DNA of 64,000 bases from Comamonadaceae bacterium M7527 (GTDB taxonomy: Bacteria > Pseudomonadota > Gammaproteobacteria > Burkholderiales > Burkholderiaceae_C), in assembly GCA_021044545.1 (NCBI GenBank), contig CP087990.1:1488001-1552000 (forward strand), written 5' to 3'. Both the position numbers and the translations under genes were made by a program. The notes under the pieces were generated by a model, which did no database searches, was not told the DNA's origin, and was given only the letters and a program-made list of their open reading frames with translations. This document shows, piece by piece, positions 1-9,314 of the stretch. Within the stretch, counting starts at the first letter, position 1. The number at the start of each line of letters is the position of its first letter.

Positions 1-2
1 GG

Positions 3-1355
3 TGGCAAGCCACACTGCAGGTTATGGCGCAGCTAAAAGCCCAACACCCAGAAGCCTTGGCACAAGTGAAGGGCATTGGCTTGTCTGGGCAGATGCACGG
101 CGCTGTGCTGCTAAATGCTGCAGGCGATGTACTGCGCCCAGCCATGTTGTGGAACGATGGGCGCAGCCACGCACAGTGCGCGCAACTCACCCAGTCTTTA
201 CCCGACGTGGCAAACATCACAGGCAACCTTGCCATGCCCGGCTTTACCGCGCCAAAGCTTTTGTGGGTCGCTCAACACGAGCCAGACATATTTGCACAAT
301 GCACCACCGTGCTGCTGCCCAAAGATTGGCTGCGCTACAAACTGACTGGCTTATTCGTTAGCGACATGTCTGATGCCGCTGGCACCTTGTGGCTAGACGT
401 TGGCAAACGTGATTGGTCAGACCAAGTATTGGCCATATGCCATTTAAGTCGCGCGCACATGCCGCAGCTGGTTGAGGGCAGTGCTGCTTCTGGCGTACTA
501 CTGCAAGCGCTGGCTGACAGCTGGGACATGGCTACGGCACCAGTGGTGGCAGGCGGCGCTGGTGATAATGCCGCCAGCGCTGTAGGCATGGGCCTGGTAC
601 AACCCAGCCAAGGTTTTGTATCTTTGGGCACCTCAGGCGTGGTGTTTGTCAGCGCAGCCAGTTACGTGCCCAACCCAACACAAGCGCTTCATGCTTTTTG
701 CCACGCCATACCCAACACTTGGCATCAAATGAGCGTCATGCTCAGCGCTGCCAGTGCGCTGACTTGGGCCAAAGACGTACTGAACTTGCCAGATGAGGCG
801 GCACTGTTAGCCTTGGCCGCCACGCTGAGTGAGCAACAACGCGAAACAGCGCCGTTGTTTTTACCCTACCTCAGCGGCGAGCGCTCACCGCACAACAACG
901 CGCACGCCAGCGGCGTATGGTTCGGCATGACACGCGCACACACCAATGCGCACTTGGCTTACGCCGTGGCTGAGGGCGTGGGCTTTGGTCTGGCTGACGG
1001 CTTGCGCACCCTGCAACAACCCACCCCCACTGAGCTATCAGTGGTAGGGGGCGGCACACGATCTGCTTGGTGGCTGCAACTGCTGGCCAACATCATGCAA
1101 ACCACACTCACCCTGCACAGCGGCGCACAAACGGGGGCGGCCTTGGGCGCAGCACGCTTGGGCTGGCTGGCTCACATTGGCGATACACCCGCCAACATTG
1201 CCATGGTGTGCACCACACCGCCAGTGGCGCAGACTTTTTCGCCCAATCGCGCTGCGCATGACCACTTGCAAACGCGTTTTGCCAGGTTTCAAACCTTGTA
1301 CGCAGCGCTAAAGCCTTTGATGGTGGGTGGCGAGGCGGCTCACGGCCAAGGCTAA
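3..1355 (+). CDS. xylB: Xylulokinase, 5' end cut by window edge
   Basis: FGGY-family sugar kinase that phosphorylates D-xylulose to xylulose 5-phosphate in the cytoplasm, feeding the pentose phosphate pathway. The frame is open to the left edge, and about 450 residues are visible. Compared with the usual 480-490 residues, roughly the first 40-50 are missing, including the N-terminal phosphate-binding loop. Visible landmarks match E. coli XylB closely: SGQMHG, MLWNDGR, GNLAMPGFTAPKLLW, SDMSDAAGT, the GAGDNAA nucleotide-site segment, LPYLSGERSPHNN and VVGGGTRS. An internal ATG lies at 24, but homology continues upstream of it, so it is not the start. Its stop overlaps the stop of convergent glmU by about 3 bases. 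Xylose-uptake genes may lie further left but are not visible. Confidence 0.93.
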   Translation, partial: WQATLQVMAQLKAQHPEALAQVKGIGLSGQMHGAVLLNAAGDVLRPAMLWNDGRSHAQCAQLTQSLPDVANITGNLAMPGFTAPKLLWVAQHEPDIFAQCTTVLLPKDWLRYKLTGLFVSDMSDAAGTLWLDVGKRDWSDQVLAICHLSRAHMPQLVEGSAASGVLLQALADSWDMATAPVVAGGAGDNAASAVGMGLVQPSQGFVSLGTSGVVFVSAASYVPNPTQALHAFCHAIPNTWHQMSVMLSAASALTWAKDVLNLPDEAALLALAATLSEQQRETAPLFLPYLSGERSPHNNAHASGVWFGMTRAHTNAHLAYAVAEGVGFGLADGLRTLQQPTPTELSVVGGGTRSAWWLQLLANIMQTTLTLHSGAQTGAALGAARLGWLAHIGDTPANIAMVCTTPPVAQTFSPNRAAHDHLQTRFARFQTLYAALKPLMVGGEAAHGQG

Positions 1356-2782
1356 GTCTTCTTGGGGCGCGCCCAATTGGCAATGCTCAATTGCTTGCCC
1401 CGGGCCACACTCAAGGCAGCAGGCGCGGTGTCTTTGGTGATGGTGGAGCCTGCGCCTACGGTGCCGCCTGCGCCTATGGTGACGGGCGCGACCAACACGC
1501 AGTTGCTACCCACATGCACATCGGCCTCGATAACGGTTTTGTGCTTGTTGGCACCGTCGTAGTTGGCAGTAATGCTGCCCGCGCCATAGTTCACGCGCTC
1601 GCCCACCTGGGCATCGCCAAGATAGGCCAAGTGGTTGGCTTTGGCGCCGGCGGCCAGGCTTGAGTTTTTCACCTCGACAAAGTTGCCAATGTGCACGTCA
1701 GCACCCAGTTGTGCGCCTGGGCGCAAACGTGCGAATGGGCCTACCAATGCACCTGTGCCAACGCTCGCACCAGCTCGCTCGCCGTCAATGTGGGTAAAGG
1801 GATTTATGACAGCGTTGTCGGCAATGGCACAGTTGGCAATCACGCAGTTGGCGCCAATGCGCACATTGCTGCCAATGGTGACGTCGCCGTAAAACACGCA
1901 GTTCACGTCAATATCCACGTCTTGCCCCACCTTCAAGTGGCCACGTATATCAATGCGTGCAGGGTCTGCCAAACGCACACCCTCGCGCATCAGCGCATCG
2001 GCCTTGAGGCCCTGGTAGGTGCGCTCCAGCTCAGCGAGCTGCTGCGGGCTGTTCACGCCAGCCACTTGCCAAGCGTGGTCTATGCAGTGCGCGGCCACGC
2101 CCAAGTTGTCGGCAACGGCCATGGCCACCACGTCGGTGAGGTAGTACTCACCCTGGGCGTTGTTGTTGGTCAAGCGCCCCAATGCTGCCTTGAGCCACTT
2201 TGACGGCACCGCCATGATGCCGCTGTACACCTCGGTCACAGCGCGTTGCGCATCGGTGGCGTCTTTTTCTTCCACAATGGCTTGCACCTCACCATTGGCG
2301 TTGCGCAGCACACGCCCATAGCCCGTGGGGTTTGCCAAACGCACGCTCAGCAATGCCATGGTGTTGTGGTTGGCCAGCACTGTAAGCGCTTGCAAGGTGT
2401 GCGCCTGGGTGAGTGGCACATCGCCAGACAGCACCAGGGTCAGGCCATCGTCTGCCAATGCGGGTATAGCCTGTTGCACCGCATGACCTGTGCCCATCTG
2501 GGGCTGCTGCAGCACGCATTGGGTAGGCAGCGTTGCCGCCCTCGCCTGCACGGCGGCTTGCACCAGCTCGGCCTGATGGCCTGTTACCACCACGGCGCTG
2601 CGCGCCTGAAGACCTTGCGCGCAGTCCAGTACATGGTCCAGCAAAGCGCGTCCGGCCAGTAACTGCAATACTTTTGGTTTGGCACTGCGCATGCGCGTGC
2701 CTTTGCCTCCAGCCATCACCACCACGTCCAGGGGCAAGTGTTGTGGTGGTGTAACTGACGATGAACTTGATTGAGACGACAT
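1352..2782 (-). CDS. glmU: Bifunctional UDP-N-acetylglucosamine pyrophosphorylase / glucosamine-1-phosphate N-acetyltransferase
   Basis: Makes UDP-GlcNAc for peptidoglycan and lipopolysaccharide. It acetylates glucosamine 1-phosphate and then uridylates it. The protein is 476 residues against about 456 in E. coli; the excess is a Ser/Pro-rich N-terminal tail. The pyrophosphorylase signature GGKGTRM and the PKVLQ segment sit near residues 25-40. The C-terminal half is a left-handed beta-helix of hexapeptide repeats, with HIGNFVEVKNS, NYDG and GAGS segments typical of the acetyltransferase site. I chose the ATG at 2782 because homology begins about 15 residues later and the longer frame (to 2896) runs into the divergent lipoprotein gene. 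The start codon shares the CATG at 2780-2783 with that gene, so its promoter must lie inside the neighbour's coding sequence. Confidence 0.95.
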   Translation of the reverse strand: MSSQSSSSSVTPPQHLPLDVVVMAGGKGTRMRSAKPKVLQLLAGRALLDHVLDCAQGLQARSAVVVTGHQAELVQAAVQARAATLPTQCVLQQPQMGTGHAVQQAIPALADDGLTLVLSGDVPLTQAHTLQALTVLANHNTMALLSVRLANPTGYGRVLRNANGEVQAIVEEKDATDAQRAVTEVYSGIMAVPSKWLKAALGRLTNNNAQGEYYLTDVVAMAVADNLGVAAHCIDHAWQVAGVNSPQQLAELERTYQGLKADALMREGVRLADPARIDIRGHLKVGQDVDIDVNCVFYGDVTIGSNVRIGANCVIANCAIADNAVINPFTHIDGERAGASVGTGALVGPFARLRPGAQLGADVHIGNFVEVKNSSLAAGAKANHLAYLGDAQVGERVNYGAGSITANYDGANKHKTVIEADVHVGSNCVLVAPVTIGAGGTVGAGSTITKDTAPAALSVARGKQLSIANWARPKKT

Positions 2783-3662
2783 GAACTGGCTTTCAGGCTC
2801 TAAACAACGGCACACGCGCCGCAGCACAATTGGCATTATCGCGGCTCGCGCCAGCATGCTATTTGCCGCCCTGCTATTGGCAGGCTGCAGCGCCATAGGC
2901 CTGGCCTACCAACAACTGCCCAACCTGAGTTACTGGTGGCTGGACGACTACTTTGACTTCAACTCGGCGCAAAGCGCACAAGTGCGCAACGGACTGGACC
3001 GCGTGGCCCAGTGGCACCAGCAAACCCAGCCAGAGCTATACGCCCAACTGCTAGACCAAGCCAGTGCAATGGCCACCACAAACTTTACCGCACAGCAAGC
3101 CTGCCAGTGGTTGAGCGACGCCACCCAACGCGCCAACGACATAGCCGCTCAGGTAGCGCCCTTGGCTGTACCCATCATGGCCAGTCTTGAGCCCAGGCAG
3201 CTTGCCCACTACCAAGCCTACATAGACCAGCGCAACGCCCAATGGCGCGATGAGCAGCTGGATGGCACACCACAGGACCGCTTGAACTTCAGGCTTGAGC
3301 GCAGCGTCAAGCAGCTCAAGCGCTTTTACGGCAGCGTCACCTCAGAGCAAGAGGCCAATGTTGCACAGTTGCTGGCGGCCAGCGACTACCAACCCGAGCA
3401 AGGCTTTGAGCGCAGACTGGCCAACCAGGCCCGTGTCTACGCCTGGCTGCAAGACGTATCTGGCGCACAAGCCGACAGCCATGCCCAACACGCACAAGCG
3501 CTGCAAACACTGTGGGCCACCAGCATGCAATGGCCTGCCGCGCGACAACTGCGCTGGTGCCAGCAGTTGGTAGATATTCACAACATCATGACGCCTGCGC
3601 AACAACAAACGGCCAGAGACACACTGGCCGCCTATGCAAGAGACCTGCGAGACTTGAAATAG
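2781..3662 (+). CDS. DUF6279-type lipoprotein
   Basis: Predicted outer-envelope lipoprotein of 293 residues with unknown function. The signal peptide is long: a basic region (SKQRHTRR) is followed by a hydrophobic core and the lipobox LLAGC, with the lipidated Cys near residue 36. The mature part begins with an aromatic run (LSYWWLDDYFDF) and is otherwise helical and Gln/Ala rich, which fits the DUF6279 family as I remember it. A shorter start at ATG 2856 would leave a signal peptide with no positive charge, so the ATG at 2781 is preferred even though it overlaps the glmU start. It converges on the MBL-fold gene, with a 9-bp inverted repeat between them. Confidence 0.75.
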   Translation: MNWLSGSKQRHTRRSTIGIIAARASMLFAALLLAGCSAIGLAYQQLPNLSYWWLDDYFDFNSAQSAQVRNGLDRVAQWHQQTQPELYAQLLDQASAMATTNFTAQQACQWLSDATQRANDIAAQVAPLAVPIMASLEPRQLAHYQAYIDQRNAQWRDEQLDGTPQDRLNFRLERSVKQLKRFYGSVTSEQEANVAQLLAASDYQPEQGFERRLANQARVYAWLQDVSGAQADSHAQHAQALQTLWATSMQWPAARQLRWCQQLVDIHNIMTPAQQQTARDTLAAYARDLRDLK

Positions 3663-3672
3663 CAGGCTTTGA

Positions 3673-3701
3673 CGTGGTCACAGCAAGCTGAAGTGACCAC
3701 G
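3673..3701. terminator. Perfect 9-bp inverted repeat between convergent genes
   Basis: The arms cgtggtcac and gtgaccacg are perfect complements separated by 11 bases. The repeat lies between the stop of the DUF6279-type lipoprotein gene and the end of the convergent MBL gene. There is no T-run, so it is at best an imperfect bidirectional terminator. Confidence 0.45.
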
Positions 3702-3705
3702 CTTG

Positions 3706-4695
3706 CTAGCCCTGCAACGCATCCCACATCTCTTTGTCGCGCGCAGCGGTCCAAATGCGTGGGTGCTTAATGCCTTGGGCTTCGTCAAAGGCGCGGGTCA
3801 CGTCAAAAGGCAAGCAGTGCTCATAAATAAACACATGGCCAAAAACAGGGTCCATGGCTTTGCGGGTGTGGGCCATGGCGGCTTTGAGGTCCATCTTTTG
3901 TGCGGCGGCTTCCTGGCCGCACTTGAACAAGGTTTGTACCCAGCGCTTGGTGTAGTCCAAGGCTTTGTTCACGTCGGCGTTGCCCTTCATGGCCTGGCCG
4001 CGTCCGGGCACCAGGGCTTTGGCGTTGAGTGCGCGCAAGGCCTCTAGCGTGGCCGGCCACTCCTCTAGCTGTGCGTCACCGGTGTAAACGCCCGCCTCAT
4101 ATTCCACCAAGTCACCGCTGTACAGCACGCCCTCTTCTTCTACCCAGGCAATGGTGTCACCTTTGGTGTGGCCTGGGCCTGGGTGCCACACTTTTACGCG
4201 CACACCGCCCAAGTCCAGCGTGATAGCACCGGGCACTTCGCCTGCCACGGGGTTGCCGCCGCCCACCACCAAAGTGGGCCACGTCAAGCCAGGCACAGAA
4301 TCTGCACCTTGGAATAAACGCGGAAAGCGCTCCATCTCGCTTTGCATATCTTGCGCCCCACGCTCGCGGATCAGCTCTAGCGTGCCTTGGCTGGCAATCA
4401 CTTCTGTTGCGCCCTCAGCCTTGTAGGCGCTTGCGCCCAATACACGCACAGCATGGTAGTGCGTGAGCAATACATACTTGATTGGCTTGTCGCTTACCGT
4501 GCGGATGTTGGCAATCAAGTCTTGCGCCATGGCCGGCGTGGCGGTGGTGTCGCACACCATGATGGCATCGTCGCCAATAATCACACCGCTGTTGGGGTCA
4601 CCCTCGGCGGTATAGGCCCAGCAATGGGCAGACAACTGCTCAAAGGTGATGGTTTTGGCATCAAGGTCGGCCTGGCTGGCGAATGCTTTACTCAT
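3706..4695 (-). CDS. MBL-fold metallo-hydrolase with altered metal motif
   Basis: Protein of 329 residues with the metallo-beta-lactamase fold. The usual HxHxDH zinc motif reads HYHAVR (LLTHYHAVRVLG). A later PGPGHTKGD supplies a conserved His, YSGDLV the bridging Asp, and the place where the last metal His often sits reads VPGRGQAM. The order of elements is intact, so it is a family member with a changed metal site rather than a random relic. The substrate is unknown. The start is ATG 4695, because GGAG sits 7 bases upstream; the longer frame begins with a TTG at 4710. A TetR regulator is encoded 78 bp upstream on the same strand and is a plausible controller. Confidence 0.8.
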   Translation of the reverse strand: MSKAFASQADLDAKTITFEQLSAHCWAYTAEGDPNSGVIIGDDAIMVCDTTATPAMAQDLIANIRTVSDKPIKYVLLTHYHAVRVLGASAYKAEGATEVIASQGTLELIRERGAQDMQSEMERFPRLFQGADSVPGLTWPTLVVGGGNPVAGEVPGAITLDLGGVRVKVWHPGPGHTKGDTIAWVEEEGVLYSGDLVEYEAGVYTGDAQLEEWPATLEALRALNAKALVPGRGQAMKGNADVNKALDYTKRWVQTLFKCGQEAAAQKMDLKAAMAHTRKAMDPVFGHVFIYEHCLPFDVTRAFDEAQGIKHPRIWTAARDKEMWDALQG

Positions 4696-4752
4696 GGTTA
4701 CTCCACTCAAAATTGGCTGGCGTCAACAAAGCACACAGTTTAACTAATCGAA

Positions 4753-4769
4753 ACCAATTACGCATTGGT
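4753..4769. promoter_or_regulatory. Possible operator, 6-bp inverted repeat
   Basis: accaat-tacgc-attggt is a perfect 6-bp inverted repeat with a 5-base centre. It lies between the stop of the TetR gene and the start of the MBL gene, upstream of the latter. Position and symmetry suit a TetR-family operator, but that is inference only. Confidence 0.35.
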
Positions 4770-4773
4770 AAAT

Positions 4774-5391
4774 TCAAGCAGACGTGTGTTTCGCCTCGCC
4801 CAAGCCGCCTTCAATCATGCGCACGACCTCTTCGGCAAAGTTGGCGTAGCTCAACGGGCCACCTGGACGCAGCCAGGTAAACGTCCAGTTGATCATGCCA
4901 AACAGCATCATGGTCAAGGCCGTCTCATTGGCTTTGGTCACACGCTTGGGGTAGGCCCGCTTTAAAAAGCGGGTGAACGCAGCCACAACATCGCGCTGGC
5001 GTTTGCGTATATGGTCAAACTGCGTGGGGCTTAAAAACTTGGTGTCGGCCAACAGCGAGGTATGGCGTGTGGCTGAGTTTTCGTATTCGGTCAAGAACAC
5101 CCGAATCAACTCGTGCAAGGCCTCAGTCTCTGACAGGTTACGCCGCTGTGCGCGCGCCTCGGTCTCTCCTACCAAGGCCAACAGGTGTTGGGTGTAGCGG
5201 TCCAGCAAGTCAAACAATATCGCCTCTTTACCCTCGTAGTAGTGGTACAGGCGGGCCTTGCTGGTGCCACAGGCCAAGGCAATATCGTTCATGCTGGCAC
5301 TGGGGTAGCTTTGCTCGGCAAAGCACTGCGCGGCTACGTCAAGAATAGCTTCGCGTTTGAGGTCATGAGATGCGGACTTTGGTCTGGCCAT
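4774..5391 (-). CDS. TetR/AcrR family transcriptional regulator
   Basis: One-component repressor of 205 residues. The N-terminal helix-turn-helix is clear: REAILDVAAQCFAEQSYPSA, then SMNDIALACGTSKARLYHYY and KEAILFDLL, at about residues 12-60. The C-terminal ligand domain is helical with no obvious ligand signature. The start is ATG 5391 (MARPKSAS), since the longer frame adds only unconserved residues. It is followed after 78 bp by the MBL-fold gene on the same strand, so local regulation of that gene is likely. It could also control genes elsewhere, for example fatty-acid or aromatic degradation, as many relatives do. Confidence 0.88.
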   Translation of the reverse strand: MARPKSASHDLKREAILDVAAQCFAEQSYPSASMNDIALACGTSKARLYHYYEGKEAILFDLLDRYTQHLLALVGETEARAQRRNLSETEALHELIRVFLTEYENSATRHTSLLADTKFLSPTQFDHIRKRQRDVVAAFTRFLKRAYPKRVTKANETALTMMLFGMINWTFTWLRPGGPLSYANFAEEVVRMIEGGLGEAKHTSA

Positions 5392-5488
5392 GGGCACATT
5401 ATGGCGTTGTGCGGCACTCAACAGAATCAGCACCGCCCACGCGCTTGCGTTTACAAAGCAGCCAGGCTACGCGCTCTGAACGAACACC

Positions 5489-6148
5489 TTAGTCCCGGCT
5501 CATACCGGGCATGACGGTAGGCCACACCACGCCGTTGTCATTCAAAATGGCGTCTAACGGCAAGTCATGCGGCTCAGGCGTCAGCTCCGGCAAAAACGCA
5601 TTGGTAAAGCCCAGCCCAACCGTAAAAGGCTTGGGCTGCAATTGCGCCAGCGTGCGGTCGTAAAAACCACCGCCGTAGCCCAAGCGGTAGCCGCCAGGCC
5701 CATAGCCTACGCAGGGCACAAACAACAGCGTAGGTGTCACCACCTCTGTGTCTTTGGGCTTGGGAATGCCATAGGCGTCCTCCTCCATGGGGCAGCCCGG
5801 GTGCCACGCCCTGAAGGTCAACGTTTTGTCTTCGCGGTTGATCACGGGCAAACCAATGCGTCGGCTCACAATGGCGTCCACCGCATCGGCCTCTCGCCCC
5901 GCCTCTTGCCAGCGAAACAAGGCTGGCAACACGTCAAATTCACCTTTGATGGGCCAATATGCCCCAATCACCGTATCAGTTCGCTCCACCAGCCACACGC
6001 GCAGCACACGCTGAAGCCACAATGAGCGCTCTTCGTGGTCTAGCATGTCTTGACGCGCTTGCACCAAATGCTTGCGCCACTGCGCTTTTTCTAAATTGGA
6101 AGTAAGCGTGACTTTTTTAGACGACCCATCTTGGTTTGTATTCATCAT
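5489..6148 (-). CDS. fau: 5-formyltetrahydrofolate cyclo-ligase
   Basis: Converts 5-formyl-THF to 5,10-methenyl-THF with ATP, recycling the storage form of folate in the cytoplasm. The protein is 219 residues. The family signature VGYGPGGYRLGYGGGFYDR is present near residue 155, together with WPIKGEFDV and the N-terminal WRKHLVQARQ. The starts ATG 6148 and ATG 6145 are adjacent, and neither has a strong ribosome site. It is divergent from slt, with start codons only a few bases to about 30 bases apart, so the two promoters must overlap or lie inside the genes. Confidence 0.92.
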   Translation of the reverse strand: MMNTNQDGSSKKVTLTSNLEKAQWRKHLVQARQDMLDHEERSLWLQRVLRVWLVERTDTVIGAYWPIKGEFDVLPALFRWQEAGREADAVDAIVSRRIGLPVINREDKTLTFRAWHPGCPMEEDAYGIPKPKDTEVVTPTLLFVPCVGYGPGGYRLGYGGGFYDRTLAQLQPKPFTVGLGFTNAFLPELTPEPHDLPLDAILNDNGVVWPTVMPGMSRD

Positions 6149-6181
6149 CAACTCATGTTTTTACGAAATGTCTTGTCATCA

Positions 6182-8191
6182 ATGCGCACACCCAGGCGCT
6201 ACTGGCTAGCCGCTGCTTGCGGCTTGCTGGGTGCGCCTCTTGCAACACTGGCCGCGCCGGCCAAAGCCGTCGACGGTGCAAACGTATTGATGGACATGCG
6301 CACTGCCTACTACCGCAACCAAAGTAGTGCACTGCAAGACATGTTACCCACAATTAAGGGCCACCCCCTGGAGCCACTGGCCGCCTACTGGACGCTCAAA
6401 TCACGCCTGGAAGAAGCCACCCCAACAGAGGTAAGCGATTTTTACAAGGCGTGGCCAGACAGCTACTACGAAGACCGCCTGCGAAACGACTGGATGTTGC
6501 TGCTGGGCAAACGCCAGGAATGGGCCGCGCTCTTGGAAGCGCATCGCCACTTCCGCATGAACGATGACCGCGACATCTCTTGCTACGTCTGGCAAGCCCA
6601 GCTGGCTACAGGCCAGGCAGCTGCGTCAGGCGTAGCCCCAGCGCTCACGCCAAAGGCCCTGGTGTCCATGTGGCACCAACAAACAGGAAGCGACCAGGCT
6701 TGCCTAAGCGCGGTTGAACAGCTGCTGCGCTTGGGCCTGGTGTCGTCAGACGTCGCGTGGACGCGGGCACGAGACGCAGCCATGTGGGCAGACAAGGCTG
6801 CTTTTGTAGATGCTGTTGCACTGGTTGAGCCCAACGCCCGCTTGCAAGCCACACAGCTGTACAACGACCCCAAAGCGTTTTTAAGCGCACGCGCTGCACA
6901 GCCCAAGTCACTGAACGGCAACTGGCTAAGCGCCGCCTTGATACGCCTAACCATGCGCGACCTGGACCACTTGCGCGACGTGCTGCCGTTTTGGCTGCCC
7001 TACCTCAACGTGTACCAGCAAACATGGGTTAACGCCACTGTAGCCACGCGCGAAGCCATGCGCCTGGAGCCCACCGCCAACGCCACTTTTGCCAACACCC
7101 GCAACGACCTGCTCAGCGACAGGCAACTGGCCTGGAAAGTTCGCGCCGCTTTGCGTGCAGCAGACTGGCCACGCGTGCTGCAAACCATTCAGGCCATGCC
7201 ACTGACATTGGCACAACAGCCTGTGTGGCTTTACTGGCAGGCCCGCGCACTGTCCAACACCAACGCGGCCCATGCAACGCATGCCAACGCCTTGTTGCAG
7301 CAAATCGCCTCACCAGATGACTTTTACGGCCAGCTGGCCATGCTGGCACTGGGGCAAACGGTCACAAGCAAACCGTCTGACATATCGCCAAGCCGCGCAG
7401 ACTATCAATCGGTGGCCAACAACCCCAGCCTGCGCCGCGCGATTGTGGCTTTTGAGTTGGGCCTGCACACTGAAGCAGCGCGTGAGTGGAACTATGCCGT
7501 GGCCTTGCACGAGCCAGGCGGCATGCCAGACGGCCAATTACTGGCCAGCGCCGAGTGGGCCTGCAAACTATCCATATGGGACAGATGCATCAACACCGCA
7601 ACACGCATGCACCACCGCGCAGCCTCACGCTTGCTGTACCCCATGCCGTTTCAAAAGGCTGTTGTCAAACAGTCCAACAGCAAAGGCCTGGACCCTGCCG
7701 TGGTGTTTGGCCTGGTGCGACAAGAAAGCCGCTTTGTAACAAACGCCCGCTCTGGCGTGGGTGCCAGTGGTCTCATGCAAATCATGCCCGCCACTGCCAA
7801 ATGGACCGCTAAAAAAATTGGGCTCAAAGGCTTTAGCACACGCCAGCTCAACGACCAGGTGATCAACTTGACGCTTGGCACCAGTTACCTCAAGCTGTTG
7901 CTTGACGACTTTGAGGCCTCATTGCCCATGGCCGCAGCCGCCTACAACGCTGGCCCGCATCGCCCCAGACGCTGGCGCGGCACAGACCCCGACAGCCCCA
8001 CGCTAGAGGCCGCGATCTGGATAGAAAACATTCCGTTTAGTGAAACGCGGGGTTATGTGCAACACGTACTGGCCAACACGGTCAACTACGCCGCGCGCAT
8101 TACCAACAAGCCGCAAAGCATTGCCCAACACCTGCCAGCCATTGCCCCACCAAGCAGCGACGCACCAGCCAATGACGAATCCTTGCCTTAA
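6182..8191 (+). CDS. slt: Soluble lytic murein transglycosylase
   Basis: Periplasmic muramidase that cleaves glycan strands to 1,6-anhydro-muropeptides. The protein is 669 residues from ATG 6182; ATG 6155 would add 9. The shorter start gives a normal signal peptide (MRTPRR, a hydrophobic core, cleavage after TLAAPA). The middle is an alpha-helical superhelix of several hundred residues, as in Slt70. The C-terminal catalytic domain has the ES motif in RQESRF (Glu about residue 515), then GASGLMQIMPATA and AAAAYNAGP. It fits the anmK and LytM peptidase genes further along as part of wall turnover. Confidence 0.92.
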   Translation: MRTPRRYWLAAACGLLGAPLATLAAPAKAVDGANVLMDMRTAYYRNQSSALQDMLPTIKGHPLEPLAAYWTLKSRLEEATPTEVSDFYKAWPDSYYEDRLRNDWMLLLGKRQEWAALLEAHRHFRMNDDRDISCYVWQAQLATGQAAASGVAPALTPKALVSMWHQQTGSDQACLSAVEQLLRLGLVSSDVAWTRARDAAMWADKAAFVDAVALVEPNARLQATQLYNDPKAFLSARAAQPKSLNGNWLSAALIRLTMRDLDHLRDVLPFWLPYLNVYQQTWVNATVATREAMRLEPTANATFANTRNDLLSDRQLAWKVRAALRAADWPRVLQTIQAMPLTLAQQPVWLYWQARALSNTNAAHATHANALLQQIASPDDFYGQLAMLALGQTVTSKPSDISPSRADYQSVANNPSLRRAIVAFELGLHTEAAREWNYAVALHEPGGMPDGQLLASAEWACKLSIWDRCINTATRMHHRAASRLLYPMPFQKAVVKQSNSKGLDPAVVFGLVRQESRFVTNARSGVGASGLMQIMPATAKWTAKKIGLKGFSTRQLNDQVINLTLGTSYLKLLLDDFEASLPMAAAAYNAGPHRPRRWRGTDPDSPTLEAAIWIENIPFSETRGYVQHVLANTVNYAARITNKPQSIAQHLPAIAPPSSDAPANDESLP

Positions 8192-8294
8192 CGGGCAAGA
8201 CCCAGCCACATAGCGCCACCAAAGACCACAGCCGCCCAACACCTTGGCACAAAGGGCTACAGTAGATCTTGTTTGGTTTGCTACTGAGGGTGTT

Positions 8295-9233
8295 ATGAAG
8301 CGCGTTGTTGTACTGGGTGGAACTGGGTTTATTGGCCAAAGCTTGTGTGAGCAACTGGCCAGAGCTGGCATCAAGGCAACCGTGCCAACCCGCAGCCCTC
8401 AAGCCGGCAAGCGCCTGGCCCATTTGCCCACTGTCACAGTGGTGCAAACAGACGTACACCAACCCGACGCGCTTACCCAATTGCTGGCAGGTCACGATGC
8501 CGTGGTGAATTTGGTGGCCATTTTGCATGGCAGCCCAGCGCAGTTTGAACGCACACACGTGCAGCTGGCAGACACCCTGGCCAAGGCCTGTCTGGCCGCC
8601 AACGTGCTGCGCGTGGTACACGTCAGCGCCTTGGGTGCCAGTGCTGATGCGCCGTCCGAGTACCAGCGCTCAAAAGCCGCAGGCGAGGCAACGCTGCTGC
8701 AACACCCGCAACTGCACACCACCGTGCTGCGCCCAAGCGTGGTGTTTGGCGCACAAGACGCATTTTTAAACCTGTTTGCCGCATTGGTGCGACTCACGCC
8801 TGTGCTGCCGCTGGCAGGCGCCGACACCCGCTTTGCCCCAGTGTGGGTGGCAGATGTTGCCAGCGCCATTGTGCAGTCCTTGCGCACACCCCAAAGCGTG
8901 GGCCAGGTGGTTGACTGTGTGGGCCCAGACGTCTTCAAGCTGCGCGAACTGGTAAAACTGTGCGCGCGCTGGCAAAACCGGTGGGTGGGTGTGTTGGGCC
9001 TGCCGCAAGCACTGGGCATGGTGCAAGCCACCATGCTGGAGTTCGCACCCGGCCCAACCCTCATGAGCCGCGACAACGTGCGCTCTATGCAGGTAGACAA
9101 CATCGCCAACGCCAACGCCCATACATGGCGCCTCGAGCGCCTAGGCATACAACCGGCCAGCTTGCTGGCGATTGGCCCAACCTACATACGCCCAAGCCGC
9201 CAAACACCACAAACACAAAAAAAGCCCCGCTAA
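8295..9233 (+). CDS. NDUFA9-like NAD(P)-binding epimerase/reductase
   Basis: Atypical short-chain dehydrogenase of 312 residues, of the kind annotated as complex I NDUFA9-subunit family. The N-terminal dinucleotide-binding loop is VVVLGGTGFIGQ. VNLVAILHG and VHVSALGASADAPSEYQRSKAAGE carry the modified active site, with YxxxK seen as YQRSK. The start is ATG 8295, preceded by GAGGG at good spacing; the longer frame from 8244 adds unconserved residues. Bacterial members are not proven complex I subunits, and a role in quinone or lipid metabolism is also possible. It is followed on the same strand by cca. Confidence 0.85.
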   Translation: MKRVVVLGGTGFIGQSLCEQLARAGIKATVPTRSPQAGKRLAHLPTVTVVQTDVHQPDALTQLLAGHDAVVNLVAILHGSPAQFERTHVQLADTLAKACLAANVLRVVHVSALGASADAPSEYQRSKAAGEATLLQHPQLHTTVLRPSVVFGAQDAFLNLFAALVRLTPVLPLAGADTRFAPVWVADVASAIVQSLRTPQSVGQVVDCVGPDVFKLRELVKLCARWQNRWVGVLGLPQALGMVQATMLEFAPGPTLMSRDNVRSMQVDNIANANAHTWRLERLGIQPASLLAIGPTYIRPSRQTPQTQKKPR

Positions 9234-9314
9234 GGCTGTAGTACATTGCTCAAACCTTCCTCGACTTTGAAGAGCCCTACCGCCTAAAGCCTTAAGGGCG
9301 ACAACCAGCCAAAT

